Assembly: GCA_023386865.1 (NCBI GenBank)
Contig: JAEWIV010000543.1
Span: 1-12,121, forward strand
Direction of reading: 5' to 3'
Length of the DNA stretch: 12,121 nucleotides
DNA from: Pseudomonadota bacterium
Lineage (GTDB): Bacteria > Pseudomonadota > Alphaproteobacteria > Reyranellales > Reyranellaceae
Part shown: positions 1-7,433 of the stretch, in pieces
Layout: every line of letters begins with the position of its first letter
Numbering within the stretch: position 1 is the first letter of the stretch
Program-made: the position numbers and the translations under genes
Notes under the pieces: generated by a model
Database searches by the model: none
Told to the model about the DNA's origin: nothing
The model's input: only the letters and a program-made list of their open reading frames with translations

Positions 1-285
1 CCGTTCTACCATCTCTTCTTCAACTTCCATTCCTCGGCCAAGGGCACCAACACCGCCTTCTACAACAACCCCGAGGTCGACAAGATCATCGACGACAACA
101 TGCACGAGGCCGACCGGACCAAACGTCTGGCCGAGGCCAAGCGCCTGCAAAAGATCCTCATCGACCAGGCCGTGTGGGGCAACCTCTGGTACGACAACTG
201 GACACGCGTCATGCGATCCGACCTCGTCGGTGTCGAAAAACGCTGGGACACGTTCGAGCGTTATTTCAACATGAAGCTCGCCTGA
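1..285 (+). CDS. ABC transporter solute-binding protein, family 5 (C-terminal part only)
   Basis: This is the last 94 codons of a periplasmic substrate-binding protein of the peptide/nickel class (SBP_bac_5); the start lies outside the window. The frame is open from base 1 and ends in TGA at 283-285. The tail has the usual features of this family's C-terminal lobe: a segment on incomplete, short-lived binding residues (NNPEVDKIID, then EADRTKRLAEAKRLQKIL), then a hydrophobic patch with aromatic residues (VWGNLWYDNW) and a closing strand. The family captures oligopeptides, dipeptides, glutathione, nickel or opines and delivers them to the inner-membrane permeases. The two permeases and two ATPases that follow on the same strand fit this role. 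The ligand cannot be inferred from this fragment. Confidence 0.9.
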   Translation, partial: PFYHLFFNFHSSAKGTNTAFYNNPEVDKIIDDNMHEADRTKRLAEAKRLQKILIDQAVWGNLWYDNWTRVMRSDLVGVEKRWDTFERYFNMKLA

Positions 286-324
286 CCTGCGGCGCTGCTG
301 CGACTTCGAGGAGCCTCCGGACGA

Positions 325-1341
325 ATGGGATATCTCGACTATCTGATTCGAAGGCTCTCCCTCGTCGTCCCGACGCTGATCGGCGTTACCCTGATCAGCT
401 TCCTGCTCACCGTCATGCTCCCCGGCAATCCCGCTCTGGTGAAGGCCGGACCGTTCGCGACGCCGGAACATCTGGCGGAGATGGAAAAGCAGATGGGCCT
501 CGACCGGCCGCTGCCCGAACAGTACTACCGCTATGTCCGCGGCCTGTTCGAAGGCGACCTCGGCGAAAGCTCGTCGACCGGGCGGCCGGTGGCCCAGGAT
601 TTCTTCCAACGTCTGCCCGCGACCCTCGAATTGACGCTGGTCGCCCTGATCATCGCCATGGCCATCGGCATACCGCTCGGCATCCTTTCGGCGGTGCATC
701 GCGACTCCCTTCTCGATCATGTCGGACGTTTCTTCGGCATCGTCGGCGTGGCCATGCCGACCTTCTGGACCGGATTGCTGTTCATCTATCTCTTCTTCTA
801 TCTCCTCGACGTCGCACCGGCGCCGCTCGGCCGGCTGGGTCCGGGAATCGCGCCGCCGCAGGCCATCACCGGACTGTACGTGGTCGACAGCCTGCTCGAG
901 GGAAACTGGAGCGCGCTGGGGTCGAGCCTCTACCAGCTCATGCTGCCGGCCTGCGCGCTTGGCTTCAGCGTCATGGCTCCCATCGCCCGCATGGTCCGGG
1001 CCACCATGCTCGAAATTCTCCAGTCGGACTACGTCAAGGCGGCATGGGCGGCGGGCTTGCCGCGCCGCACGGTCATCTATGGCGATGCCTTCCGCAATGC
1101 CCTGATTCCGCTCATCACCATCCTGGGAATCGTGTTCGGCTTCCTGATGTCGGGGAACGCGGTGATCGAGACGGTTTTTGCCTGGCCTGGCATCGGTCAC
1201 TACGCCGTCACCGCCCTGATGACCAAGGACTCGGCGCCGATCCAGAGCTTCGTCCTCTTCGTCGCCTTGATGTATGTCGGCGTGAACCTGGTGGTCGACC
1301 TTCTCTATGGCCTGGCCGATCCCAGGATCCGGCTCAGATAG
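325..1341 (+). CDS. ABC transporter permease, DppB/GsiC type
   Basis: This 338-residue inner-membrane permease is of the first (B) type of peptide/nickel importers. Membrane segments are visible at about residues 12-32, 101-123, 135-161, 203-222, 262-284 and 307-331, with a long periplasmic stretch after the first, as usual in the family. The cytoplasmic coupling loop that contacts the ATPases (EAA-type) is at about 235-262 (DYVKAAWAAGLPRRTVIYGD). The protein ends in ADPRIRLR, a typical B-type ending. Its ATG has a GAGGAG at 308-313. It begins 39 bases after the binding-protein gene and lies 14 bases before the second permease. Length matches DppB/OppB/GsiC. Substrate is not resolved. Confidence 0.95.
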   Translation: MGYLDYLIRRLSLVVPTLIGVTLISFLLTVMLPGNPALVKAGPFATPEHLAEMEKQMGLDRPLPEQYYRYVRGLFEGDLGESSSTGRPVAQDFFQRLPATLELTLVALIIAMAIGIPLGILSAVHRDSLLDHVGRFFGIVGVAMPTFWTGLLFIYLFFYLLDVAPAPLGRLGPGIAPPQAITGLYVVDSLLEGNWSALGSSLYQLMLPACALGFSVMAPIARMVRATMLEILQSDYVKAAWAAGLPRRTVIYGDAFRNALIPLITILGIVFGFLMSGNAVIETVFAWPGIGHYAVTALMTKDSAPIQSFVLFVALMYVGVNLVVDLLYGLADPRIRLR

Positions 1342-1355
1342 ACATCACGGACAAC

Positions 1356-2219
1356 ATGCCGCGTAAAAACAGGTCGAACCTTCTGCTGCTGTGGAAACGC
1401 GTTCGGCTGAATCCCCTGTCGTTCGCGGCGCTTTGCGTCGTCCTCTTCATCGCGTTGATCGCCATCCTTGCGCCGGTGATCGCTCCCTACGACCCCGATG
1501 CCACCGATGCATCATCGGCTCTGCTCCCGCCCTCGTGGCGCTTCCTTCTGGGGACCGACGTCTACGGCCGCGACCAGCTGTCCCGCATCATCTTCGCTTC
1601 GCGCATCGACCTGCTGATCCCCTCCGGTGCGACGCTCGCCGCCGTCGTGGTCGGTGCGCTGCTCGGCGCCGCGATCGGCTACAGCGGCGGCGCAATCGAT
1701 CTGGTCGTCATGCGGGCGGTCGACGCCGTCATGGCGTTTCCCGCCTTCATTCTCGCCATGGGGATCACGGCCGCCCTCGGCAACGCGACGATCAATGTCG
1801 CCATCGCCATATCGATAACCCAGGTGCCGAGCTACGTCCGCCTCGTTCGCGGCGAGATGTTGCGGGCGCGCGAAATGGAATATGCCGAGGCGGCACGCAC
1901 CGTCGGCAATCCGGCCTGGCGGGTCGCGCTCCTCCACCTTCTGCCGAACTGCATTCCGCCGCTCATCGTCCAGGCCACGCTCGCCATGGGCTTTGCCCTG
2001 CTGACCATGGCGGCGCTTTCCTTCCTCGGACTCGGAATACAGCCGCCGCAGAGCGAATGGGGCGTCATGACGGCCGAGGGGGCGAACCAGATCGTCACGG
2101 GAGAATGGTGGCTGTTCCTGTTTCCGGGGCTCGCCATCGTGATCACCGTACTGGCGTTCAACCTGCTGGGCGACGGCCTCCGCGACCTTCTCGACCCGCG
2201 CATGCGGGGCGTTCGATGA
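1356..2219 (+). CDS. ABC transporter permease, DppC/GsiD type
   Basis: This 287-residue protein is the second (C-type) permease. It has an OppC-N-like start (basic residues, then a membrane segment at about 21-43), the family landmark LGTDVYGRDQLSRIIF (65-80), further membrane segments at about 91-109, 121-140, 204-226 and 252-271, the EAA coupling loop at about 175-200 (EYAEAARTVGNPAWRVALLH) and the ending LLDPRMRGVR. The reading frame is open far upstream, but only the ATG at 1356 gives the expected N-terminus, 14 bases after the stop of the first permease. The stop overlaps the next start (ATGA at 2216-2219), so translation of the first ATPase is probably coupled. Confidence 0.95.
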   Translation: MPRKNRSNLLLLWKRVRLNPLSFAALCVVLFIALIAILAPVIAPYDPDATDASSALLPPSWRFLLGTDVYGRDQLSRIIFASRIDLLIPSGATLAAVVVGALLGAAIGYSGGAIDLVVMRAVDAVMAFPAFILAMGITAALGNATINVAIAISITQVPSYVRLVRGEMLRAREMEYAEAARTVGNPAWRVALLHLLPNCIPPLIVQATLAMGFALLTMAALSFLGLGIQPPQSEWGVMTAEGANQIVTGEWWLFLFPGLAIVITVLAFNLLGDGLRDLLDPRMRGVR

Positions 2220-3196
2220 GCCCGCTGCTCGCCATACGGGACCTCAGCGTGCATTTCGAGACCGATGCCGGAACGATCGAGGCCGTCGACGGGATAGGCT
2301 TCTCCATACGCCGGAAGGAGGTCGTCGGTCTTGTCGGGGAATCGGGATCCGGCAAGTCGGTGGCATCGCTTGCGATCCTGCGGCTGATCCGACCGCCCGG
2401 CTTCATTCGCAGCGGTACGATCCATTTCGACGGCATCGATCTCCTGTCGCTCGGCGAGGACGCGATGCGGGAGGTCCGCGGTTCGCAGATCTCCATGGTG
2501 CCGCAGAGTCCCCGGACGGCGTTGAATCCGGTCATCCCCATAGGCCGGCAGATGGCGCGCCTGTTCGAGCTCCATGCCGGTCAGACGGCCGCGCAGGCCC
2601 GCAGGAGCACGCTCGACATGCTCGACCTCGTCGGCATTCCCGATCCCGCCCGGCGCGTCGAACAGTATGCCCATCAGCTTTCCGGAGGGATGTGCCAACG
2701 CGTCATGATCGCGATGGCCTTGACGGCCTCGCCGAAGCTCCTCATCGCGGATGAGCCGACCACCGGGCTCGACGTATCGATTGCCGCCCGCATTCTCGAC
2801 CTGCTCCGCGACCTCGGCGCCCGCACGGGGGCCGCCATCCTCCTGATCACCCACGATCTGGGTGTCGTGGCCGAAATATGCGACCGCGTGGTCGTGATGC
2901 ATGCCGGACAGATGGTCGAGGACGCGCCCGTGCGCTCGCTCTTTCATTCGCCGCTGCATCCCTACACGCGTGCCCTGTTGCGATCGATCCCGCGCATGGA
3001 CCAGGAGGCGAGCATGGAGCCCATCGCCGGCAGCGTGCCGTCAGTGTTGTCGCCGCCGCCGGGCTGCCGGTATGCGGCCCGCTGCGCCTGGAAGGCGAGC
3101 AGTTGCCTCGATCATCGGCCGGCCATGAGCCTTGCCCAGGCCGGGCATTCCGTAGCCTGTATCGGCCATGACGAACGCCGCATCCCCGCTGCTTAG
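2216..3196 (+). CDS. ABC transporter ATP-binding protein, DppD/OppD type
   Basis: This 326-residue ATPase powers the importer. Motifs in order: Walker A GESGSGKS (41-48), Q-loop glutamine 97, signature LSGGM (155-159), Walker B LLIADE (175-180), D-loop region TTGLDV, and switch histidine 213. After the nucleotide-binding domain comes the oligo/dipeptide-specific C-terminal region, with [11 protein letters not shown] (245-255) and four cysteines at 284, 290, 297 and 315. The signature has Met-Cys-Gln-Arg after SGG, an accepted variant in DppD-type subunits. The start overlaps the permease stop by four bases (ATGA). The end overlaps the next ATPase by 29 bases. The protein acts on the cytoplasmic face as a heterodimer with the next gene product. 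Confidence 0.95.
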   Translation: MSPLLAIRDLSVHFETDAGTIEAVDGIGFSIRRKEVVGLVGESGSGKSVASLAILRLIRPPGFIRSGTIHFDGIDLLSLGEDAMREVRGSQISMVPQSPRTALNPVIPIGRQMARLFELHAGQTAAQARRSTLDMLDLVGIPDPARRVEQYAHQLSGGMCQRVMIAMALTASPKLLIADEPTTGLDVSIAARILDLLRDLGARTGAAILLITHDLGVVAEICDRVVVMHAGQMVEDAPVRSLFHSPLHPYTRALLRSIPRMDQEASMEPIAGSVPSVLSPPPGCRYAARCAWKASSCLDHRPAMSLAQAGHSVACIGHDERRIPAA

Positions 3197-4169
3197 CGTA
3201 TCCGGCCTCAAGGTCCACTACCCGCTACGTGGGCTGGGGGCGTTCCTGCGGTCGTTCGGCGCGAGCGGGGCAGCCGTCGTGCGCGCCGTCGATGGCGTCG
3301 ATTTCGACATCGCCGCCGGAGAGACGCTGGGCCTGGTCGGCGAATCGGGCTGCGGCAAGTCGACCGTCGCCCGTACCCTGGTGAGGCTGGTCAGTCCCAC
3401 GGGCGGGTCGATCCGCTATGACGGGCGCGACATCACCGGCCTCGACGAGGCTGAGTTCCGCCCCCTTCGGCGCGGCATCCAGATGGTCTTCCAGGATCCG
3501 ACGGCATCGCTCAACCCGCGCTTCTCGATACGGCGCATGGTGGAGGAGCCGCTGCTCCTCCACATGGACATGACGGCAGATCAGCGGAAGGAGCGGGTCC
3601 GCGAGGTGCTGGACGAGGTCGGGCTGGGCGACGAGCTCGCCGATCGATACCCCCACGAGCTGTCGGGCGGGCAGAAGCAACGCGCCAACATCGCGCGCGC
3701 CGTCGTCACCCATCCGCGGCTCGTCGTGCTCGACGAACCTACCTCGGCGCTCGACGTGTCGTTGCGGTCCCGGGCCATTCTGCTGCTCGAATCCCTGCGC
3801 GAACGTCACAACCTGTCATATCTCTTCATCTCGCACGATCTTTCGACGGTGAAGTACCTGGCAAGCAGAGTGGCCGTCATGTACCTCGGCGCCATCGTCG
3901 AGATCGGGGAGACGAAGGAGATCTTTTCCCGCCCCCTGCATCCCTATACCCGTGCGCTCATCTCAGCGGTACCGATACCCGATCCCGACGCCCGGCACGA
4001 TCGCTTCGTCATTTCGGGCGAGATACCGAGCCCGATCGAGAAGATCACGGGATGCCCTCTGCGCGCGCGATGCCCGCTGGCGCAGCCCGTCTGCGCCGAG
4101 CCGGTCGCGCTCCGCGAGGTCGCTCCCGGGCGAATGGTGGCGTGCCACCTCGTTGGCGACGCAACCTGA
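3168..4169 (+). CDS. ABC transporter ATP-binding protein, DppF/OppF type
   Basis: This 333-residue partner ATPase has Walker [10 protein letters not shown] (58-66), Q-loop Gln109, signature LSGGQ (165-169), Walker B LVVLDE (185-190), D-loop SALDVS and switch His223. The oligo/dipeptide tail has [10 protein letters not shown] (255-264) and four cysteines at 296, 302, 309 and 326. An insertion of hydrophobic and aromatic residues before the first strand (about 17-37) is common in DppF/OppF. The ATG at 3168 lies 29 bases inside the preceding gene. It is the start that gives the normal N-terminus ([14 protein letters not shown]). Stop TGA is at 4167-4169. With the neighbours it completes a five-part peptide/nickel-class importer. 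Confidence 0.95.
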   Translation: MTNAASPLLSVSGLKVHYPLRGLGAFLRSFGASGAAVVRAVDGVDFDIAAGETLGLVGESGCGKSTVARTLVRLVSPTGGSIRYDGRDITGLDEAEFRPLRRGIQMVFQDPTASLNPRFSIRRMVEEPLLLHMDMTADQRKERVREVLDEVGLGDELADRYPHELSGGQKQRANIARAVVTHPRLVVLDEPTSALDVSLRSRAILLLESLRERHNLSYLFISHDLSTVKYLASRVAVMYLGAIVEIGETKEIFSRPLHPYTRALISAVPIPDPDARHDRFVISGEIPSPIEKITGCPLRARCPLAQPVCAEPVALREVAPGRMVACHLVGDAT

Positions 4170-4197
4170 ATGCAGTCCCCATGACGTTGACCGAACC

Positions 4198-4204
4198 AAA
4201 GGAG
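4198..4204 (+). promoter_or_regulatory. Ribosome binding site that decides the start of the small RedY-like gene
   Basis: AAAGGAG sits 7 bases before ATG 4212. A GTG in the same frame at 4206 has only 1 base between it and this site, so it is an unlikely start. The ATG is preferred. Confidence 0.75.
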
Positions 4205-4211
4205 CGTGGAT

Positions 4212-4535
4212 ATGGCGATCGTCAGATATGTGCTCGCCGCCTTGAAGCCCGGCGTCGATCCCGACGACTACGAGCGCTTCGAACGAGAAGTCGACTACGC
4301 CGTTTCGGCAAAGTTGAAGACCATCGTGAGCTACCGGACGCACCGGATATCGGACGTCGCGGGCGGCGTCAGCGGCGGCCCCTGGCAGTACATCGAACGC
4401 ATCGAGATCACCGACCGCAAGGCCTATGAGGAGGAACTCGCGGTGGTCGGCAAGGAGCTGATCGCCGAGCTCTACGACAAGTACCTCGACAAGACGAAAA
4501 CCGTCTCCTTCTGGTCGACGTTGATCGAGCCGTGA
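4212..4535 (+). CDS. Small RedY/HapK-like protein, probable dimeric alpha-beta barrel
   Basis: This soluble 107-residue protein begins MAIVRYVLAALKPGVDPDDY and ends KTVSFWSTLIEP. The pattern of strand, helix (DYERFEREVDYAV, 19-31), strands (SYRTHRI; WQYIERIEI, 58-66) and helix (KAYEEELAVVGKELIAELYD, 70-89) fits a one-domain ferredoxin-like alpha+beta barrel. The opening and the tryptophan-tyrosine strand resemble RedY/HapK proteins, found near prodigiosin pathways. This match is from memory of the family and is not secure; a monooxygenase-like (ABM) or stress A/B barrel is an alternative. It has a good Shine-Dalgarno, starts 42 bases after the ABC genes and overlaps the SDR gene by four bases (GTGA), so it is likely part of the same transcript and may bind or act on the imported compound. 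Confidence 0.6.
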   Translation: MAIVRYVLAALKPGVDPDDYERFEREVDYAVSAKLKTIVSYRTHRISDVAGGVSGGPWQYIERIEITDRKAYEEELAVVGKELIAELYDKYLDKTKTVSFWSTLIEP

Positions 4536-5314
4536 CGCCCGAACCAGGAGGGCTCGACGGAGCCGTTGCCCTCGTCACCGGCTCGTCGTCCGGAGCGGGA
4601 GCCGAGATCGCCCGGACACTGGCGCGGCACGGCTGCGCGGTCGCCATCCACTGCCGGAACAACGTCGCGGCCGCCGAGGCCGTTGTCGCAGGCATAACCG
4701 CATCCGGCGGCAAAGCCGCATCGTTCCTTGCCGACCTGACGAACACGGAGGAAACGCGACGGCTCGCTGCGGAAGTCGCGGGCAGGCTCGGCACCGTCAC
4801 CGTGCTGGTGAACAACGCCGGCCCCTTCGCCGACGCCGCCTATCTCGACCTGGCGGAACGCGACTGGGACTCGATCATGGCCGCCAATCTCAAGGCGCCT
4901 TACCTGCTGACGCAGGCGATCGCTCCGGCGATGATCCGCAACGGATGGGGTCGCATCGTCAACCTTGGGGCGACGTCCGCCCTGGTACGCACCCATTCGG
5001 TCTACGGCCTGGCCAAGGCCGCCCTCCTCCACCTCACGCAGAGTCTCGCTCTCGAGCTTGCCCCTGCCGTGACGGTCAACGCCGTCGTACCGAGCCAGAT
5101 CGCCAGTGCGCGCACGGATCGCATGCCGACCTACAAGGCGGCCGCCATCGAAGGCACACCGCTCGGCCGCTTGGTCACGGAGCAGGAGATCGCCCGCATG
5201 GTCGCCACCATGTGCGGTCCCGACTTCGATTTCGTCACCGGCCAGGCGATCGTCATGGACGGCGGTCGGACCCTGCCGCGCTTCCCCAAACTGGGCACGA
5301 TACCGGAAGCGTGA
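4532..5314 (+). CDS. Short-chain dehydrogenase/reductase (classical SDR, FabG/pteridine-reductase-like)
   Basis: This 260-residue Rossmann-fold oxidoreductase begins at a GTG whose last bases overlap the previous stop (GTGA). Cofactor motif TGSSSGAG is at 16-23. Arg42 after the second strand suggests NADP(H). NNAG is at 94-97, Asn119 is in the helix-4 motif, and the catalytic set is Ser149, Tyr158 and Lys162 (YGLAK). The C-terminal VTGQAIVMDGG (235-245) is the usual end of the SDR fold. VNAVVPSQI replaces the common VNAVAPG turn. The protein is close in length to the family. It would reduce or oxidise a carbonyl or alcohol, but the substrate is unknown. Being locked in translation order between the RedY-like gene and the SGNH gene, it is likely to act on the same compound. 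Confidence 0.93.
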   Translation: MTPEPGGLDGAVALVTGSSSGAGAEIARTLARHGCAVAIHCRNNVAAAEAVVAGITASGGKAASFLADLTNTEETRRLAAEVAGRLGTVTVLVNNAGPFADAAYLDLAERDWDSIMAANLKAPYLLTQAIAPAMIRNGWGRIVNLGATSALVRTHSVYGLAKAALLHLTQSLALELAPAVTVNAVVPSQIASARTDRMPTYKAAAIEGTPLGRLVTEQEIARMVATMCGPDFDFVTGQAIVMDGGRTLPRFPKLGTIPEA

Positions 5315-5318
5315 GAGG
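5313..5318 (+). promoter_or_regulatory. Ribosome binding site that decides the start of the SGNH gene
   Basis: GAGAGG lies 7 bases before ATG 5326. An in-frame GTG at 5311 overlaps the SDR stop (GTGA) but has only GGAAG at 5305-5309, one base away. The ATG is therefore preferred, and the GTG start (five more residues) is the alternative. Confidence 0.55.
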
Positions 5319-5325
5319 CCTCGCC

Positions 5326-6426
5326 ATGCGCCCGAAGCGTTCGAGCGATCTTGTCCCCGGTGGTGGTCCGCCACCATCGCTCGGGCGCGGGCTCGCTCTC
5401 ACCGCCGTCACGCTCGTTCTCTGCCTGCTCGCCGGCGAGTTCATCTCGCGCCTCAGCGATCCCGGCGCCTCGCGATGGCAATGGCGCGGGCACGCGGTCG
5501 AGGCGCGGGAGCCCGCGCCGGGCGAAGCGCAGTTCGCCTACGATCCCACGCTGGGGTGGGCTCCGATCCCCGGTTCCTCGGGGACGATGCTCGGCAAGCC
5601 CCTGTCCTTCACCGCGGAAGGCACGCGCGAGCAGAACCGCGACGGGCCGCGGGCGACCGGCCCAGCGATCATCGCTTTCGGCGACTCCATGACGGAAGGA
5701 TATGGCGTCGGAAACGACGAGACCTGGCCCGCCCATCTCGAGCGTCTCACCGGCCGCCGCGTGCTCAATGCCGGCGTGCGCGGCTATGGCCTCGACCAGA
5801 TGGTGCAGAGGGCCGAGCGCATGGTCCCCGCGATCAGGCCGTCGACCGTCGTCCTGGCCTTCATCGCCGACGACATCTCGCGCACCGCGCTGTCGGTCCG
5901 GGACAGCAAGGGCAAACCCTATTTCGTCCCCGAGGGCGAGGGCCTGGGGCTGCGCAACGTTCCGGTGCAGGCCGCCGGCCGCTCGTCGCTGATGACGGCC
6001 GCCCGGCAGGTTCTCGGCTATTCGCACCTGTTCAACCGCATGGTCGCCTTTCTCGGTGTGCAGCAATCCTGGCATGGCAGCGAGGTCGGCACGGGCGTCG
6101 ATCCCTTCATCGTGTCCTGCCGCCTGATGGACCGCTTATCGGCCCTGGTGAAGCGCGAAAGAGCCGATGCGCTGGTGGTCGCCTTGCCCGAGCAAGGGGT
6201 GTTCTTCGACGTCAAGGCCGCGGCCGGCCAACACCAGGCGTTGACGCAGGTGCTTGGCTGCGCCGCCAAGGCGGGCCTGCCGACGCTCGACACCCGCGCG
6301 GCCTTCGAGACGGAGAATGTCGGCCGCGACGTCGACACCTACTACGCGATGATGCACTTCACCGACCGCGGCAACGCCGTCGCCGCACGCTCGATCGCCG
6401 CGGCGCTCGGCCGCAACAAGGAGTGA
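5326..6426 (+). CDS. Membrane-anchored SGNH/GDSL-like hydrolase
   Basis: This 366-residue protein has a basic N-terminus and one hydrophobic segment at about 21-41 (LALTAVTLVLCLLAGEFI), so it is likely anchored in the inner membrane with its catalytic domain in the periplasm. Block I is GDSMTEG (119-125, nucleophile Ser121). Block II is NAGVRGYG (148-155). Block V is DTYYAMMHFTDRGN (337-350), with a probable acid at Asp337 and base at His344. A stretch typical of bacterial SGNH proteins, YDPTLGWAPIPGS (72-84), precedes block I. The usual Gly-x-Asn-Asp of block III is instead FIADD (179-183). Members hydrolyse or transfer acyl groups, often on polysaccharides; the substrate here is unknown. 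It is the last plus-strand gene of the unit and starts 11 bases after the SDR stop. Confidence 0.88.
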   Translation: MRPKRSSDLVPGGGPPPSLGRGLALTAVTLVLCLLAGEFISRLSDPGASRWQWRGHAVEAREPAPGEAQFAYDPTLGWAPIPGSSGTMLGKPLSFTAEGTREQNRDGPRATGPAIIAFGDSMTEGYGVGNDETWPAHLERLTGRRVLNAGVRGYGLDQMVQRAERMVPAIRPSTVVLAFIADDISRTALSVRDSKGKPYFVPEGEGLGLRNVPVQAAGRSSLMTAARQVLGYSHLFNRMVAFLGVQQSWHGSEVGTGVDPFIVSCRLMDRLSALVKRERADALVVALPEQGVFFDVKAAAGQHQALTQVLGCAAKAGLPTLDTRAAFETENVGRDVDTYYAMMHFTDRGNAVAARSIAAALGRNKE

Positions 6427-6441
6427 TGGCGGAGGCTGGCG

Positions 6442-6467
6442 GTCGACGCGCCGATGCGATCGTCGAC
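6442..6467. terminator. Possible bidirectional terminator hairpin between convergent genes
   Basis: GTCGACG (6442-6448) and CGTCGAC (6461-6467) are perfect inverted arms with a 12-base loop. They lie in the 78 bases between the SGNH gene and the facing DUF1062 gene. There is no T-tract, so intrinsic termination is only a guess. Confidence 0.25.
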
Positions 6468-6504
6468 GGCAAAGGGCCTGGTCGGCACTCCATGACGTGC
6501 GATG

Positions 6505-7125
6505 TCAGGATATCCCGTCGATCGCCATCTGCAGAGCGGAGCCGCGCCGCAACGTGATGACCATCCGCATTCCGTCGCGCACCGCGCGCTGCAGGCGGGA
6601 TCCCATCGGGAAAGCAGCCAGCGCTCCGCTGGCCTCCAGGCGCCGGATGCTGCCTCGCGACAGGCCGAGCTCATTGGCGAGCAGCCGGTCCGCTCGAAGT
6701 CCCACCGGTTCACGAACGGCGCATTGGATCTCGAGCCGACGCGCCGAAGCCGCGTTGCCGGACAACACGCGCTTGGTCACCAGAGCATCGTCGAACTGCT
6801 CGATTCGACTGGCGCGGCGCCTCAGTCCCTCGATATCGAAGGCGAGACGACGAACCAGGTCGGGATCGCTGGCTGCGAGCGACACCAGGAAGTCGGGATC
6901 GATCGCCTGCACGGGCCGACGCTCCAGGACGGGGCGGTTCCAGGTGTCGTCGCATTGTGTGCACTTGTAGATCAGCCAGGCGTCGACCCGCTTGCCGTTG
7001 GCATTGACCCTGATCCTGTCGCTGCTGCGGAATCGTCTCGCCTCGCCGCATCGGCTGCAGGCGAGCCACGGTTGCGGCGGCGTTCGGGGAATGATGGTCC
7101 ATTGAACACGTAAGACGTCGGACAT
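6505..7125 (-). CDS. DUF1062 family protein (zinc-ribbon start)
   Basis: This 206-residue cytoplasmic protein matches DUF1062 (PF06353) by its opening MSDVLRVQWTIIPRTPPQPW, its paired cysteines CSRC (23-26) and CTQC (55-58), which form a zinc ribbon, and the conserved RVNANGKRVDAWLIYKC (39-55) between them. The rest is largely charged and helical, with a possible DNA-binding-like helix near LANELGLSRGSIRRLEASGAL (about 149-169), which resembles a helix-turn-helix. The function of the family is not known to me; nucleic acid binding is a reasonable guess from the ribbon and helix. A Shine-Dalgarno GGAAGA is at 7136-7141 on the minus strand. It is separated from the upstream minus-strand operon by about 300 bases and so may have its own promoter. 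Confidence 0.85.
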   Translation of the reverse strand: MSDVLRVQWTIIPRTPPQPWLACSRCGEARRFRSSDRIRVNANGKRVDAWLIYKCTQCDDTWNRPVLERRPVQAIDPDFLVSLAASDPDLVRRLAFDIEGLRRRASRIEQFDDALVTKRVLSGNAASARRLEIQCAVREPVGLRADRLLANELGLSRGSIRRLEASGALAAFPMGSRLQRAVRDGMRMVITLRRGSALQMAIDGIS

Positions 7126-7222
7126 GCCGGCTTGCTCTTCCCATTGGGAAGCTCGGCAGGACGGCGGCGGGGCGAACCCCTTGGACCCGGCGTAGCAAGG
7201 ACGGTGGTGCGGAGAGCTGAAA

Positions 7223-7263
7223 TGGCGGCGAGACAGTCATGCCAAACCGGTCTCGAGCCGCCA
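7223..7263. repeat. Long inverted repeat with a 2-base bulge
   Basis: TGGCGGCGAGAC (7223-7234) pairs with GTCTCGAGCCGCCA (7250-7263) over 12 base pairs, leaving G7255 and A7256 as a bulge, with a 15-base loop between the arms. It may be a transcription terminator for the GGT operon, an operator for DUF1062, or a REP-like element; no T-tract is present. Confidence 0.5.
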
Positions 7264-7408
7264 CCATGAGGAGCTTGCGCGCAAAAACGACGCGACGACG
7301 CCTCTGCGTGGCCGCGCTGGTGGAACTGACGAGACCGGCGATTACTTAGGCAAAGTCGCTCAACCTCTGGCTATGCAGGAGGCATGGTGGGTCAACGAGA
7401 GCCATCAT

Positions 7409-7425
7409 GCTCCAGGAACTGGAGC
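7409..7425 (-). terminator. Short hairpin just after the GGT-like gene
   Basis: GCTCCAG (7409-7415), loop GAA, CTGGAGC (7419-7425) is a perfect 7-bp stem 8 bases beyond the stop of the GGT-like gene. No T-run follows in the minus direction, so it is only a weak terminator candidate. It could also protect the mRNA 3' end. Confidence 0.3.
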
Positions 7426-7433
7426 CTGGGAAG

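Larger units (their letters stand above)
7126..7433. other. Intergenic stretch between GGT-like and DUF1062 genes
   Basis: This region of 308 bases lies between two minus-strand genes, so it holds the 3' end of the GGT operon and probably the promoter of the DUF1062 gene. I see no convincing -35/-10 pair, tRNA or small gene. Its two structural features, a bulged hairpin at 7223-7263 and a short palindrome at 7409-7425, are listed separately. Confidence 0.6.

Noticed and set aside
174..1355. Upstream open extension of the second permease frame
   Set aside because: It overlaps the whole first permease gene in another frame; only the part from 1356 on has family features.
1832..2959. A 375-codon minus-strand open frame opposite the permease and first ATPase
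   Set aside because: It is a mirror frame with no domain signal, lying opposite canonical Walker and EAA motifs.
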